Of a stretch of DNA of 26,153 nt, positions 20,261 to 26,153 are shown one piece after another. The translations under genes were made by a program, and so were the position numbers. This stretch comes from an uncultured Campylobacter sp. (lineage in GTDB: Bacteria; Campylobacterota; Campylobacteria; Campylobacterales; Campylobacteraceae): the NCBI RefSeq assembly GCF_938017615.1, contig NZ_CALIJA010000178.1, positions 1-26,153 of the forward strand, read 5' to 3'. How positions within the stretch are numbered: the stretch's first letter is position 1; every line of letters begins with the position of its first letter. The notes beneath the pieces were generated by a model. The model had not been told where the DNA came from. It ran no database searches and worked only from the letters and a program-made list of their open reading frames with translations.

Positions 20261-20821
20261 TCACGGCAAAATTTCTATCGGCGTGCCGATTTTTACGTGC
20301 TCAAAAAGCTCGTCCATATCGTCGTTGACGAGCGCTATGCAGCCCTCCGTCCAGTCGCCGAACGCCGCGATACTCTGCCCTAGATAGCTAAATTTATTCG
20401 GTAGCCCGTGGATTTTGATATCGCCGCCTGCGCTCTTGCCGAGGGATTTTGCGTGCGCTACGTCGGCTTTGTTCGGATAGGAGATGCCTAAATTTAGATG
20501 ATACGCCGAGTTTGGATTTTTGCCGTTTATGGTGTAGTTGCCCTCCGGGGTTTTGCCGTCGCCTTGAACCTCTTTGTGTCCTTCGGGCTCGCGTCCGAGG
20601 GCGATTTTGTAGCTTTTCGCGACGCCTTTTGAGGTTAAAATTTCAAGAATTCGTTTGGATTTGTAGACGCGAATTTTAGAGATTTGCTCGCCGCCCAATG
20701 CCTGCTTTAGCGGAATTTCGGAGTTGATCGTTTCGATATTTTTGTAGCTAAGATAATTGTCCAATGCCCACGCCAAGCCCGCAGCGACGATAACAAGCGG
20801 AAGTAAAATTTTAAATTTCAT
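20261..20821 (-). CDS. L,D-transpeptidase (YkuD domain), membrane anchored
   Basis: The 186-residue protein has an N-terminal membrane anchor or signal (ILLPLVIVAAGLAWAL, residues 5-20) and a YkuD catalytic domain: DGKTPEGNYTI around residues 88-98, IKIHGLP with His138, and GDWTEGCIAL with Cys161, the nucleophile. Such enzymes act in the periplasm, making 3-3 crosslinks or trimming peptidoglycan peptides; in Campylobacter relatives they (Pgp/Csd6-type) affect cell shape, though this short protein is a different type. The ATG is only 30 bp from the rplQ stop, with the rplQ terminator between and no good ribosome-binding site. It is taken as a host gene because it is outside the phage end. Confidence 0.88.
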   Translation of the reverse strand: MKFKILLPLVIVAAGLAWALDNYLSYKNIETINSEIPLKQALGGEQISKIRVYKSKRILEILTSKGVAKSYKIALGREPEGHKEVQGDGKTPEGNYTINGKNPNSAYHLNLGISYPNKADVAHAKSLGKSAGGDIKIHGLPNKFSYLGQSIAAFGDWTEGCIALVNDDMDELFEHVKIGTPIEILP

Positions 20822-20826
20822 AGAAG

Positions 20827-20852
20827 AAATTTCGGGAGTTATCCCGAAATTT
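20827..20852 (-). terminator. Hairpin terminator after rplQ
   Basis: Arms 20827-20837 and 20842-20852 pair perfectly over 11 bp (AAATTTCGGGA/TCCCGAAATTT) with a 4-nt loop, directly at the rplQ stop. On the minus strand a pyrimidine-rich CTTCT follows, with only few T, so termination may be partial and let some transcription into the transpeptidase gene. Confidence 0.65.
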
Positions 20853-21208
20853 TATTTGCTGATTAGCTCGATATAAGCCATCTCTGCGGCGTCGCCCTTG
20901 CGAAGGCGAGTTTTGATGATGCGAGTGTAGCCGCCGTTTACGCCTGTGTATTTTGGAGCGATCTCGGTGACTAGCTTATTTGTCACAGCCTTATCCTGAA
21001 GCGCCGCGAAAACAAATCTATGCGCCTCGCTGTCGCCTTTTCGCGCGCGAGTGATCAGCTTTTCGGCGTAGCTTCTTAGCTCTTTTGCCTTAGGAAGCGT
21101 AGTTTCGATCTTGCCGCTAGTAACTAAAGCGATGGTTAAATTTTTAAGCAGGGCGGCACGGTGAGACGAAGTGCGCCCTAGCTTCCTATATCCGTGATTA
21201 TGTCTCAT
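20852..21208 (-). CDS. rplQ: 50S ribosomal protein bL17
   Basis: The 118-residue protein is the full-length bL17 of the large ribosomal subunit. It begins MRHNHGYRKLGRTSSHRAAL and contains the expected KELRSYAEKLITRARKG and GGYTRIIKTRLRKGDAAEMA near the C-terminus. It directly abuts rpoA, whose stop codon touches its ATG, the standard bacterial order. It is the last gene of the alpha-type operon and is followed by a hairpin terminator. Nothing is unusual in length or sequence. Confidence 0.98.
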   Translation of the reverse strand: MRHNHGYRKLGRTSSHRAALLKNLTIALVTSGKIETTLPKAKELRSYAEKLITRARKGDSEAHRFVFAALQDKAVTNKLVTEIAPKYTGVNGGYTRIIKTRLRKGDAAEMAYIELISK

Positions 21209-22234
21209 TTATTGTCCTTCATTCTTTTGTCTTTGAGCCTTCAGCTCATCAAGCTTGCGTTTTAGCTGCTCTTTTTTATCGCCGAGCTCTTGGTTGCCGA
21301 TAGGATAACCGATCTCCTCCATAACGACCTTGATCTCCTCAAGCGATTTTTTGCCTAAATTTTTAAGGTCTTTAAGCTCGCTCTCCTCCATAATCGCTAG
21401 CTCGCCGATAAATCTAATATCCGCGCGATCCAGGCAGTTGAAGCTTCGCGCGCTTAAGCTTAGATTGCTAACGCTCTCAAAAAGCTTTGCAAACTCGGAA
21501 TTTGCAGGGATTGCCCTACCGAAAGTATCTGCAGCGCTGATATTTACGATGCCTTTGAAAACCGCCAGCTGCTGATACATCGCTTCAAGTGCGTTTTTAA
21601 ACGCATCTATCGCGCTGATCTGACCGTCGGTAGTGATCGTAAAGACCACCTTTTCGTAGTCGGGATTATCCTCTACAAATACGTTTTCGATATCGTAAAC
21701 GGCCTTGGTTACCGGGGTAAAAAACGCATCCAGCGCGATAAAATCAGCGTCTAAATTTTCTCTGATCTCTTCGCTTGGGACGTAGCCGATACCCTTTTCG
21801 ATGATGAGCGTAAATTTAAGATCGGCATCCTCGTTTATCGTAGCTAGATAAGCACTTGGATTTACGATCTCTACGGCGTCGTTATTTAGGTCGCTGCCGT
21901 AAATTTCTTTAGGTCCTTTGAAGCTGTATTCTACGACCTCGCGTAGGGAATCGCCCTTGATTTTAAACCTTAAGCCCTTTAAATTTATGATAAAAGCCGC
22001 CATATCCTCGAGCATACCGCGCATGCTGTCGAATTCGTGGCTTACGCCTTCGATTTTAACCGCAGTCGGCGCAAAACCGACCGTGCTCGTATAAAGTAGC
22101 CTTCGTAAAGGATGAGCTAGAGTGACGGCATATCCCGTTTCAAAGGGATATGCTATGATTTTAGCAACATTTTCGCTGACATTCTCAACCTTTATTTCAG
22201 TTGGCATATGAGCTGATGTTGTGATTTTTCTCAT
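21209..22234 (-). CDS. rpoA: RNA polymerase alpha subunit
   Basis: The 341-residue protein is complete. The N-terminal domain (dimerisation and assembly) includes GYAVTLAHPLRRLLYTSTVG around residues 34-53. The C-terminal domain, which contacts UP elements and activators, includes LDRADIRFIGELAIM and LGKKSLEEIKVVMEEIG. A Lys/Glu-rich tail follows residue 320. The N-terminus (MRKITTSAHMPTEIKVENV) reads like the Campylobacter protein and is the best taxonomic pointer in the window. It lies 11 bp after rpsD and touches rplQ, so expression follows the ribosomal operon. Confidence 0.98.
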   Translation of the reverse strand: MRKITTSAHMPTEIKVENVSENVAKIIAYPFETGYAVTLAHPLRRLLYTSTVGFAPTAVKIEGVSHEFDSMRGMLEDMAAFIINLKGLRFKIKGDSLREVVEYSFKGPKEIYGSDLNNDAVEIVNPSAYLATINEDADLKFTLIIEKGIGYVPSEEIRENLDADFIALDAFFTPVTKAVYDIENVFVEDNPDYEKVVFTITTDGQISAIDAFKNALEAMYQQLAVFKGIVNISAADTFGRAIPANSEFAKLFESVSNLSLSARSFNCLDRADIRFIGELAIMEESELKDLKNLGKKSLEEIKVVMEEIGYPIGNQELGDKKEQLKRKLDELKAQRQKNEGQ

Positions 22235-22245
22235 ATTAGCACCTA

Positions 22246-22872
22246 CTATTTCGAGTAAAGCTCTACGATAAATCTTTCCTCTACAGGAATAACAACTTCT
22301 TCTCTCTCCGGAACTCTAGAAAAAATTCCGTATCTTTTCTCTTTTTCTACGTCTACCCATGCTACGATGCCGGTCTGTGCAGTAAGATCCAGCGCTCTTG
22401 AAATTTGCGGGTTATTTTTACTTTTTTCGATCACTTCGATCTTTTGTCCTGCGCGGACACTGTATGAAGGGATATCGACGCGTTTGCCATCCACTAAAAT
22501 GTGTCCGTGCGTAACGAGCTGGCGCGCAAAGCGTCTAGTCGTAGCAAAGCCCATGCGGTAAACGACGTTATCTAGCCTCTGCTCTAAAAGCTGAACCAAG
22601 ATCGCTCCGGTGTTACCCTCTCTACGAGCCGCTTCGGCAAATAGCCTGCGGAACTGCTTCTCGCTTACGCCGTACATAAATTTAGCCTTTTGTTTCTCGC
22701 GAAGCTGTGAGCCGTATTCGCTTAGTTTAGCGCGTCTTTGTCCATGCTGACCCGGAGCGTAAGGGCGTTTTAAAAGCGCGCTCTTGCCCGCAAGCCTTCT
22801 CTCGCCTTTCATAAATAGATCGACGCCGAGCCTTCTTTCTAATTTTTCAACCGGTCCTGTATATCTAGCCAT
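22246..22872 (-). CDS. rpsD: 30S ribosomal protein uS4
   Basis: The 208-residue protein is full-length uS4, a primary 16S rRNA binder that starts small-subunit assembly and can act as a translational repressor of its own operon. The N-terminus MARYTGPVEKLERRLG lacks the Cys residues of zinc-binding paralogs. The S4 RNA-binding domain is seen in RQLVTHGHILVDGKRVDIPS around residues 116-135. It sits 18 bp after rpsK and 11 bp before rpoA, in the conserved order rpsM-rpsK-rpsD-rpoA-rplQ. Confidence 0.98.
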   Translation of the reverse strand: MARYTGPVEKLERRLGVDLFMKGERRLAGKSALLKRPYAPGQHGQRRAKLSEYGSQLREKQKAKFMYGVSEKQFRRLFAEAARREGNTGAILVQLLEQRLDNVVYRMGFATTRRFARQLVTHGHILVDGKRVDIPSYSVRAGQKIEVIEKSKNNPQISRALDLTAQTGIVAWVDVEKEKRYGIFSRVPEREEVVIPVEERFIVELYSK

Positions 22873-22890
22873 AAATTTCTCCTTTTATAA

Positions 22891-23283
22891 TTACACGCGA
22901 CGTCGTTTAGGCGGTCTGCAACCGTTGTGCGCAAGAGGAGTGATATCTTTGAAATATGTAACTTTAATCCCTTCTACGCTACCTACGCTTTTAACGGCAG
23001 TCTCGCGTCCGCTTCCCGGACCCTGAACTTTGACGCCTACCTCTTTGATGCCGTGCTCTTTGGCTTTGTTTAGCGCGTCCTCGACGGCTTGCTGCGCCGC
23101 ATAAGGGGTGGATTTTTTGCTGCCTTTAAAATTTAAAGCGCCCGCACTGCTCCACGCGATCGCGTTGCCCATCTCGTCCGTTACGGTAATCATAGTGTTG
23201 TTAAACGTAGCGGAGATGTAAACTATGCCTTTGGCGATATTTTTTCTGACGGTTTTTTTCTTAACTACTTTTTTTTGTGCCAT
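22891..23283 (-). CDS. rpsK: 30S ribosomal protein uS11
   Basis: The 130-residue protein begins with a basic leader (AQKKVVKKKTVRKN), followed by the uS11 core: IVYISATFNNTMITVTDEMG, the central YAAQQAVEDAL, and a C-terminus with DITPLAHNGCRPPKRRRV. It binds 16S rRNA on the platform of the small subunit. It follows rpsM by 10 bp and precedes rpsD by 18 bp. Length and ending are normal for the family. Confidence 0.98.
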   Translation of the reverse strand: MAQKKVVKKKTVRKNIAKGIVYISATFNNTMITVTDEMGNAIAWSSAGALNFKGSKKSTPYAAQQAVEDALNKAKEHGIKEVGVKVQGPGSGRETAVKSVGSVEGIKVTYFKDITPLAHNGCRPPKRRRV

Positions 23284-23293
23284 ATCTCAATCC

Positions 23294-23662
23294 TTATTTA
23301 GCTGCCGCGCCGACGGTTTTACGTTTGCCTTTTCTGGTTCTGGCGTTCGTTTTTGTTTTTTGACCGCGAACAGGAAGGCCCTTTCTGTGTCTTAAGCCGC
23401 GATAGCCGCCCAAGTCCATAAGCGCTTTTATATCCATAGCCACTTGTTTGCGAAGATCGCCTTCGACCATATAGTGCTCTTGGATCTCTTTTCTGATAGC
23501 GGCGGCTTCATCTTCGCTCAGATCGGCGACTCTTTTATCGTAAGAAATTCCTGCCGCATCGAGAATTTTTCTCGACGTAAATAAACCTATACCGTAGATA
23601 TAAGTTAGTCCGTATTCAATCCTTTTTTTCTTTGGTAGATCTACACCTGCGATACGAGCCAT
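23294..23662 (-). CDS. rpsM: 30S ribosomal protein uS13
   Basis: The 122-residue protein opens MARIAGVDLPKKKRIEYGLT, has the GIGLFTSRKILDAAGI helix-hairpin-helix, and the basic C-terminus GYRGLRHRKGLPVRGQKTK followed by KGKRKTVG typical of uS13. It is part of the small-subunit head and contacts the P-site tRNA and the intersubunit bridge. It starts 3 bp after the rpmJ stop and is followed by rpsK. There are no oddities. Confidence 0.98.
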   Translation of the reverse strand: MARIAGVDLPKKKRIEYGLTYIYGIGLFTSRKILDAAGISYDKRVADLSEDEAAAIRKEIQEHYMVEGDLRKQVAMDIKALMDLGGYRGLRHRKGLPVRGQKTKTNARTRKGKRKTVGAAAK

Positions 23663-23665
23663 AAC

Positions 23666-23779
23666 TTATCCTTGTCTTTGTTTATGTTTTGGATTTTCAC
23701 AAATAACGTGAACAACACCTTTGCGCTTGACAATTTTACATTTGTCGCACATTTTCTTAACGGATGGACGAACTTTCAT
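23666..23779 (-). CDS. rpmJ: 50S ribosomal protein bL36
   Basis: The 37-residue protein starts at the ATG at 23779 and stops with TAA at 23666-23668. It reads MKVRPSVKKMCDKCKIVKRK and ends PKHKQRQG, with Cys11, Cys14, Cys27 and His33 as the zinc ribbon of the C+ form. AGGAGAG on the minus strand gives a good ribosome-binding site. It lies 3 bp before rpsM and 172 bp after infA. Confidence is very high because sequence and location are both standard. Confidence 0.98.
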   Translation of the reverse strand: MKVRPSVKKMCDKCKIVKRKGVVHVICENPKHKQRQG

Positions 23780-23951
23780 TCCACTCTCCTAAAATTTTCT
23801 CCACTTTAAATGCAAACTGCACCTAGGTTTAATGAAATTTCAAAAGCGAAAGTATCAAACCAACTGTTTTCAAAATAGTGGGGATTTTGAAAACACTTCT
23901 TCCTACAGTTTAGTCGCAAAATCGCGAGTATATCTAAATTTAACTTTATCC
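23780..23951. repeat. infA-rpmJ spacer with host repeat copy 2 and a 12-bp hairpin
   Basis: Copy 2 of the host repeat lies at 23805-23833, just upstream of the rpmJ ribosome-binding site. A perfect 12-bp inverted repeat (23865-23876/23884-23895, arms TGTTTTCAAAAT and its complement, 7-nt loop) follows. On the minus strand no T-run follows the hairpin, so it is more likely a processing or stability element than a terminator. The 172-bp gap is long for these normally tightly packed genes. Confidence 0.55.
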
Positions 23952-24170
23952 TTACTTATAGCGGTAAGTGATCCTGCCTTTATCGAGGCTGTAAGGGGTC
24001 AGCTCGACTTTTACGCGATCGCCCGGCATTATCTTGATGTAGTGCATCCGCATCTTGCCCGCGATATGGCATAAAATCACGTGTTTGTTGTCCAGCTCGA
24101 CCTTAAAAGTCGCGTTCGGCAGCGCTTCTATGACGTTGCCGTCGATCTCTATGACGTCGTCTTTTGCCAC
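23952..24170 (-). CDS. infA: Translation initiation factor IF-1
   Basis: The 72-residue protein is full-length IF-1, an OB-fold factor that binds the ribosomal A site at initiation. It shows MAKDDVIEIDGNVIEALPNA, then VILCHIAGKMRMHYIKIMPGD and a C-terminus with DKGRITYRYK, all canonical. The start is a GTG at 24170, with AAAGGAG 6 nt upstream on the minus strand. It leads the minus-strand cluster; the usual upstream partners (secY, map) are not next to it, so the cluster has its own promoter here. Confidence 0.98.
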   Translation of the reverse strand: MAKDDVIEIDGNVIEALPNATFKVELDNKHVILCHIAGKMRMHYIKIMPGDRVKVELTPYSLDKGRITYRYK

Positions 24171-24203
24171 AAATTCTCCTTTCTTTTAAATTTAAAAAGG
24201 GCG

Positions 24204-24209
24204 ATTATA
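24204..24209 (-). promoter_or_regulatory. -10 box for infA and the ribosomal cluster
   Basis: ATTATA on plus reads TATAAT on minus (within CTATATAATCG), about 34 bp upstream of the infA GTG. Upstream sequence is AT-rich with periodic T/A runs and no clear -35, as usual for Campylobacter sigma70 promoters. Confidence 0.6.
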
Positions 24210-24328
24210 TAGAATTTAAAATTTTAAACAGCTTAAAAGAAATTTAAAATAAGCAAAATTTCAGATTTATTTCGCTACGCGCGCACCGTTTTTGCAAAAG
24301 CAAGACGACGCTCTTTTTAAAATTTTAG

Positions 24329-24334
24329 TATAAT
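24329..24334 (+). promoter_or_regulatory. -10 box for the ypfJ-like protease gene
   Basis: TATAAT at 24329-24334 lies 25 bp before the ATG at 24360, with AAAGGA in between as the ribosome-binding site. Upstream are T/A-rich runs but no good -35. Together with the infA promoter it makes 24171-24359 a divergent intergenic region. Confidence 0.6.
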
Positions 24335-24359
24335 GGCTCAAAAATTTTAAAGGAAAAAT

Positions 24360-25232
24360 ATGAAATGGCAAGACGGCAGACGAAGCTCAAACGTGGAGGA
24401 TGACCGCGCAAGCAGCATGCGCACGAGCTCCGGCTCGCTTGGGATGCTGATCCCGATCATTAGGTTTTTGCTCGGCTCAAAGATCGGGCGCATAGTGCTT
24501 GTAATCGGCGTGGTGGCGTATTTTATGGGTTACAACCCTTTGGCGCTTTTAGACGGGGGCGCTAGCACGCAGAGAGAGCCGACGGACAGCCCGCAGGAGC
24601 AGGAAAAGCTCGCCTTCGTCTCGGCGGTGCTAGCCCAAACCGAGGACGTTTGGGGCGAGATATTTAAAAGTGCGGGCGCGCGCTACGAGGAGCCCGGACT
24701 TCGGCTCTTCCGCGATCAGATCGCAAGCGGCTGCGGTTTTGCGAGCGCGCAGACAGGACCTTTTTATTGCCCGAGGGACCGTAAAATTTATCTCGATCTT
24801 AGCTTTTTCGACGAGCTTGCGAACAAATACAAAGCGGGCGGCGACTTCGCGCAGGCCTATGTCATCGCGCACGAAGTAGGGCATCACGTTCAAAATTTAG
24901 TCGGCACGCTGGAGCAGGTCGCCGCTCTAAAAAGGCGCGCTCGCAGCGAAGCCGAGCAAAACGCACTTCAGGTCAAAGTCGAGCTACAGGCGGACTGCTA
25001 CGCGGGGGTCTGGGCGCACTATCTCGCAAAAACAGGGCGCGTGCTGGAGGCGGGCGACATCGACGAGGCGCTAAATGCCGCCAGCGCGATCGGCGACGAT
25101 ACGCTGCAACGCAAATTTAGCGGTCGCGTCGTGCCAGATTCTTTCACGCACGGCACCTCGGCACAGCGCAAAGAGTGGTTTAAAAAGGGCTTAGCGGGCG
25201 GAAACCTAAAAGCCTGCTCGTTTGAGCCGTAA
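24360..25232 (+). CDS. ypfJ: YpfJ-type neutral zinc metallopeptidase, membrane protein
   Basis: The 290-residue protein belongs to the putative neutral zinc metallopeptidase family (PF04228, YpfJ/KPN type). It starts with the family's MKWQDGRRSSNVEDDR, has a transmembrane segment around residues 44-57 (IVLVIGVVAYFMGY), and a catalytic domain with HEVGHH at 171-176, whose two His and Glu172 bind zinc and water. A third ligand is likely Glu208 in VELQADCYAGVWAH. The C-terminal part, GTSAQRKEWFKKGL, is also family-typical. The domain probably faces the periplasm. Substrates are not established. It is transcribed away from the ribosomal cluster as a single gene. Confidence 0.95.
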   Translation: MKWQDGRRSSNVEDDRASSMRTSSGSLGMLIPIIRFLLGSKIGRIVLVIGVVAYFMGYNPLALLDGGASTQREPTDSPQEQEKLAFVSAVLAQTEDVWGEIFKSAGARYEEPGLRLFRDQIASGCGFASAQTGPFYCPRDRKIYLDLSFFDELANKYKAGGDFAQAYVIAHEVGHHVQNLVGTLEQVAALKRRARSEAEQNALQVKVELQADCYAGVWAHYLAKTGRVLEAGDIDEALNAASAIGDDTLQRKFSGRVVPDSFTHGTSAQRKEWFKKGLAGGNLKACSFEP

Positions 25233-25512
25233 AATGCGGACTTTAAGTTCGTAAATTCTGCCATCTAAAATCGCCGTCTCGCGTTCGAGCCGTAAGCGCA
25301 GGCTTTGAGCTAGCTTGCGGGCTAGATCAAAGGCGGTTTAAATTTTAAAATTTAACGCCGAGCTTGAAGGCGGAATTTTAGAATTTTAATGATCGGCGAT
25401 TAAAAAGTTCGGACGGCGCGCTAGGCTAGTGCGGCGACGGCTTGTTTGAGCGCAGGCTCGACTACGGCATTAAGAAACCAAAATAGATATGTTAAAATTT
25501 ATGGAGGCAAAA
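25233..25512. other. Intergenic region between ypfJ and the VOC gene, no gene seen
   Basis: No supported frame lies here. It holds a hairpin CTAGC/GCTAG (25311-25326) that might end ypfJ transcription, the palindrome AAATTTTAAAATTT (25341-25354), and repeated fragments with GAGCGCAGGCT or GAGCCGTAAGCGCAGGCTTTGAG. A GGAGG at 25503-25507 serves the next gene. The latter part contains TATGTTAAAAT, a possible -10 region. Confidence 0.4.
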
Positions 25513-26055
25513 ATGAATAAAATAACCTGCATCTGCCTAGGCGTGCGAAGCATGCAAAGGGCGCTGAAATTTTACAGAGACGGCCTAGGATTTAAGACGG
25601 ATTGTAAAGACGACGACCCGCCGGTATGCTTTTTTAATACGCCGGGGACCAAATTTGAGCTCTATCCGCTAGACGCGCTGGCGCGAGATACCAGCGAAAA
25701 CGATCCGCCGAAGGGCAGCGGATTTGGCGGCATCACGCTAGCGTATAACGTAAAAAACAAAGAGGACGTAGCTAGCGTCATAGAGCTAGTAAAAAAGGCG
25801 GGCGGCACCATCGTCAAGGAGCCTCAAGATGCGTTTTGGGGCGGATACCACGCGTATTTTGCCGATCCGGACGGATACTACTGGGAGGTGGCTTGCGGGC
25901 CCGCGTTCCCAACCGTGTATCTTTCCGAGCCAGCCCTCAAGGATCTTGGGGGCCCGGTTTTAAATTTGACGAGGACGGGCTGCTCAAATTTTAGATCAAA
26001 ATTTTTGCGGTCGAGGCTTATTCGGAGGCGCAGAAGCCTTTGTGCAAACGTGTAA
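25513..26055 (+). CDS. VOC/glyoxalase-family protein with replaced C-terminus
   Basis: I use the ATG at 25513, 5 nt after GGAGG. The first 130 residues form a vicinal-oxygen-chelate domain: CICLGVRSMQRALKFYRDGLG, TKFELYPLDALARD, GFGGITLAYNV, and FADPDGYYWEVACGP. Such proteins bind a metal and act as lyases, dioxygenases or resistance proteins; the substrate here is unknown. After GP the frame reads through an apparently foreign 53 bases and ends in 50 residues of basic, low-quality sequence. The family-like ending GFKFDEDGLLKF is present further on in another frame (25950-25994). Removing 53 bp would restore a 142-residue protein. The gene may thus be a recent pseudogene, or the protein may tolerate the changed tail. 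Confidence 0.8.
   Translation: MNKITCICLGVRSMQRALKFYRDGLGFKTDCKDDDPPVCFFNTPGTKFELYPLDALARDTSENDPPKGSGFGGITLAYNVKNKEDVASVIELVKKAGGTIVKEPQDAFWGGYHAYFADPDGYYWEVACGPAFPTVYLSEPALKDLGGPVLNLTRTGCSNFRSKFLRSRLIRRRRSLCANV
25903..25955. repeat. 53-bp insertion between GGGCCC copies in the VOC gene
   Basis: GGGCCC occurs at 25897-25902 and again at 25950-25955. The 53 bases from 25903 to 25955 shift the reading frame by 2. Joining 25902 to 25956 continues WEVACGP directly into GFKFDEDGLLKF and a TAG at 25992-25994. The inserted bases have weak terminal inverted ends (CCCAA...TTGGG) and do not resemble an insertion sequence that I know. Confidence 0.6.
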
Positions 26056-26153
26056 AATTTAAACTTAAAATTTTATTGCAAATCATCGGGCGGAGCTTTT
26101 GCGGCTCGTATAATTTGCAGCGCCGTTTTTCCGCGCTTTGCTCTAAACATCGG

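Noticed and set aside
20261..20821. The L,D-transpeptidase as a phage lysis gene
   Set aside because: It lies beyond the repeats and CA of the proposed phage end and the host repeat, and faces the ribosomal cluster rather than the late operon.
26073..26153. Minus-strand frame running off the window edge
   Set aside because: Only about 26 codons are visible before a TAA, open by chance fairly often, and no family motif is seen.
1..26153. CRISPR array, rRNA genes, IS elements, replication origin
   Set aside because: No regularly spaced direct repeats, no rRNA sequence, no IS transposase frame and no DnaA-box cluster were seen.

Overview
The window holds the right-hand part of a Mu-like transposable prophage (about 1-20064; its left end lies outside) next to a stretch of chromosomal host DNA (about 20065-26153). 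The host is a Campylobacter. The evidence is the ribosomal/RNA polymerase cluster infA-rpmJ-rpsM-rpsK-rpsD-rpoA-rplQ on the minus strand, an RpoA N-terminus that reads like the Campylobacter protein, many AAATTTTAAAATTT-like tracts between genes, and a poly-G contingency tract of the Campylobacter kind. The fairly GC-rich coding sequence suggests one of the oral, higher-GC species (C. gracilis, C. showae or C. rectus type) rather than C. jejuni. The species cannot be fixed from this sequence.

Prophage layout. From 5409 down to 18, a minus-strand packaging/head operon encodes small terminase (Mu gp27 type), TerL (gp28), portal (gp29), gpF minor head protein, a small nuclease-like protein and gpG. 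From 5583 rightwards, divergently, come the gpI protease with a nested in-frame scaffold, the gpT major head protein, a tail tube protein, a lysis cassette (overlapping spanins and two holin-like membrane proteins), a tail-terminator-like protein, a tail assembly chaperone with a -1 frameshift extension, a 1009-residue tape measure and a set of distal tail proteins. No sheath gene is present. The particle should therefore have a Mu-type head on a long flexible tail, as in Pseudomonas phages B3 and D3112. The right tip carries a DUF5675 protein with an L,D-transpeptidase-like His/Cys motif and a Dam-type adenine methyltransferase. It ends in an array of three 15-24 bp repeats and a terminal CA at 20063-20064, which I read as the transposase-binding right end.

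Most notable items. (1) A perfect sigma70 promoter (TTGACA, 17 bp, TATAAT; 563-591) on the plus strand, antisense to the head operon, fires into a 13-bp-closed RNA. That RNA has a D-like arm, a perfect T-arm and, where the anticodon arm should be, a short tetraloop hairpin: a tRNA-like non-coding RNA that cannot decode. (2) A G13 tract inside the start of the prophage methyltransferase gene, where loss or gain of one G stops translation within about 15 codons; this predicts phase-variable DNA methylation. (3) A lone minus-strand gene with its own promoter wedged between the tail chaperone and the tape measure. (4) A 53-bp insertion between GGGCCC copies that has replaced the C-terminus of a host VOC/glyoxalase protein.

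Host part. Right of the prophage lie an L,D-transpeptidase gene, the ribosomal cluster with a hairpin after rplQ, a YpfJ-type membrane zinc protease on the plus strand, and the disrupted VOC gene. A 26-29 bp dispersed repeat occurs both just outside the prophage end and between infA and rpmJ, which supports the placement of the boundary.
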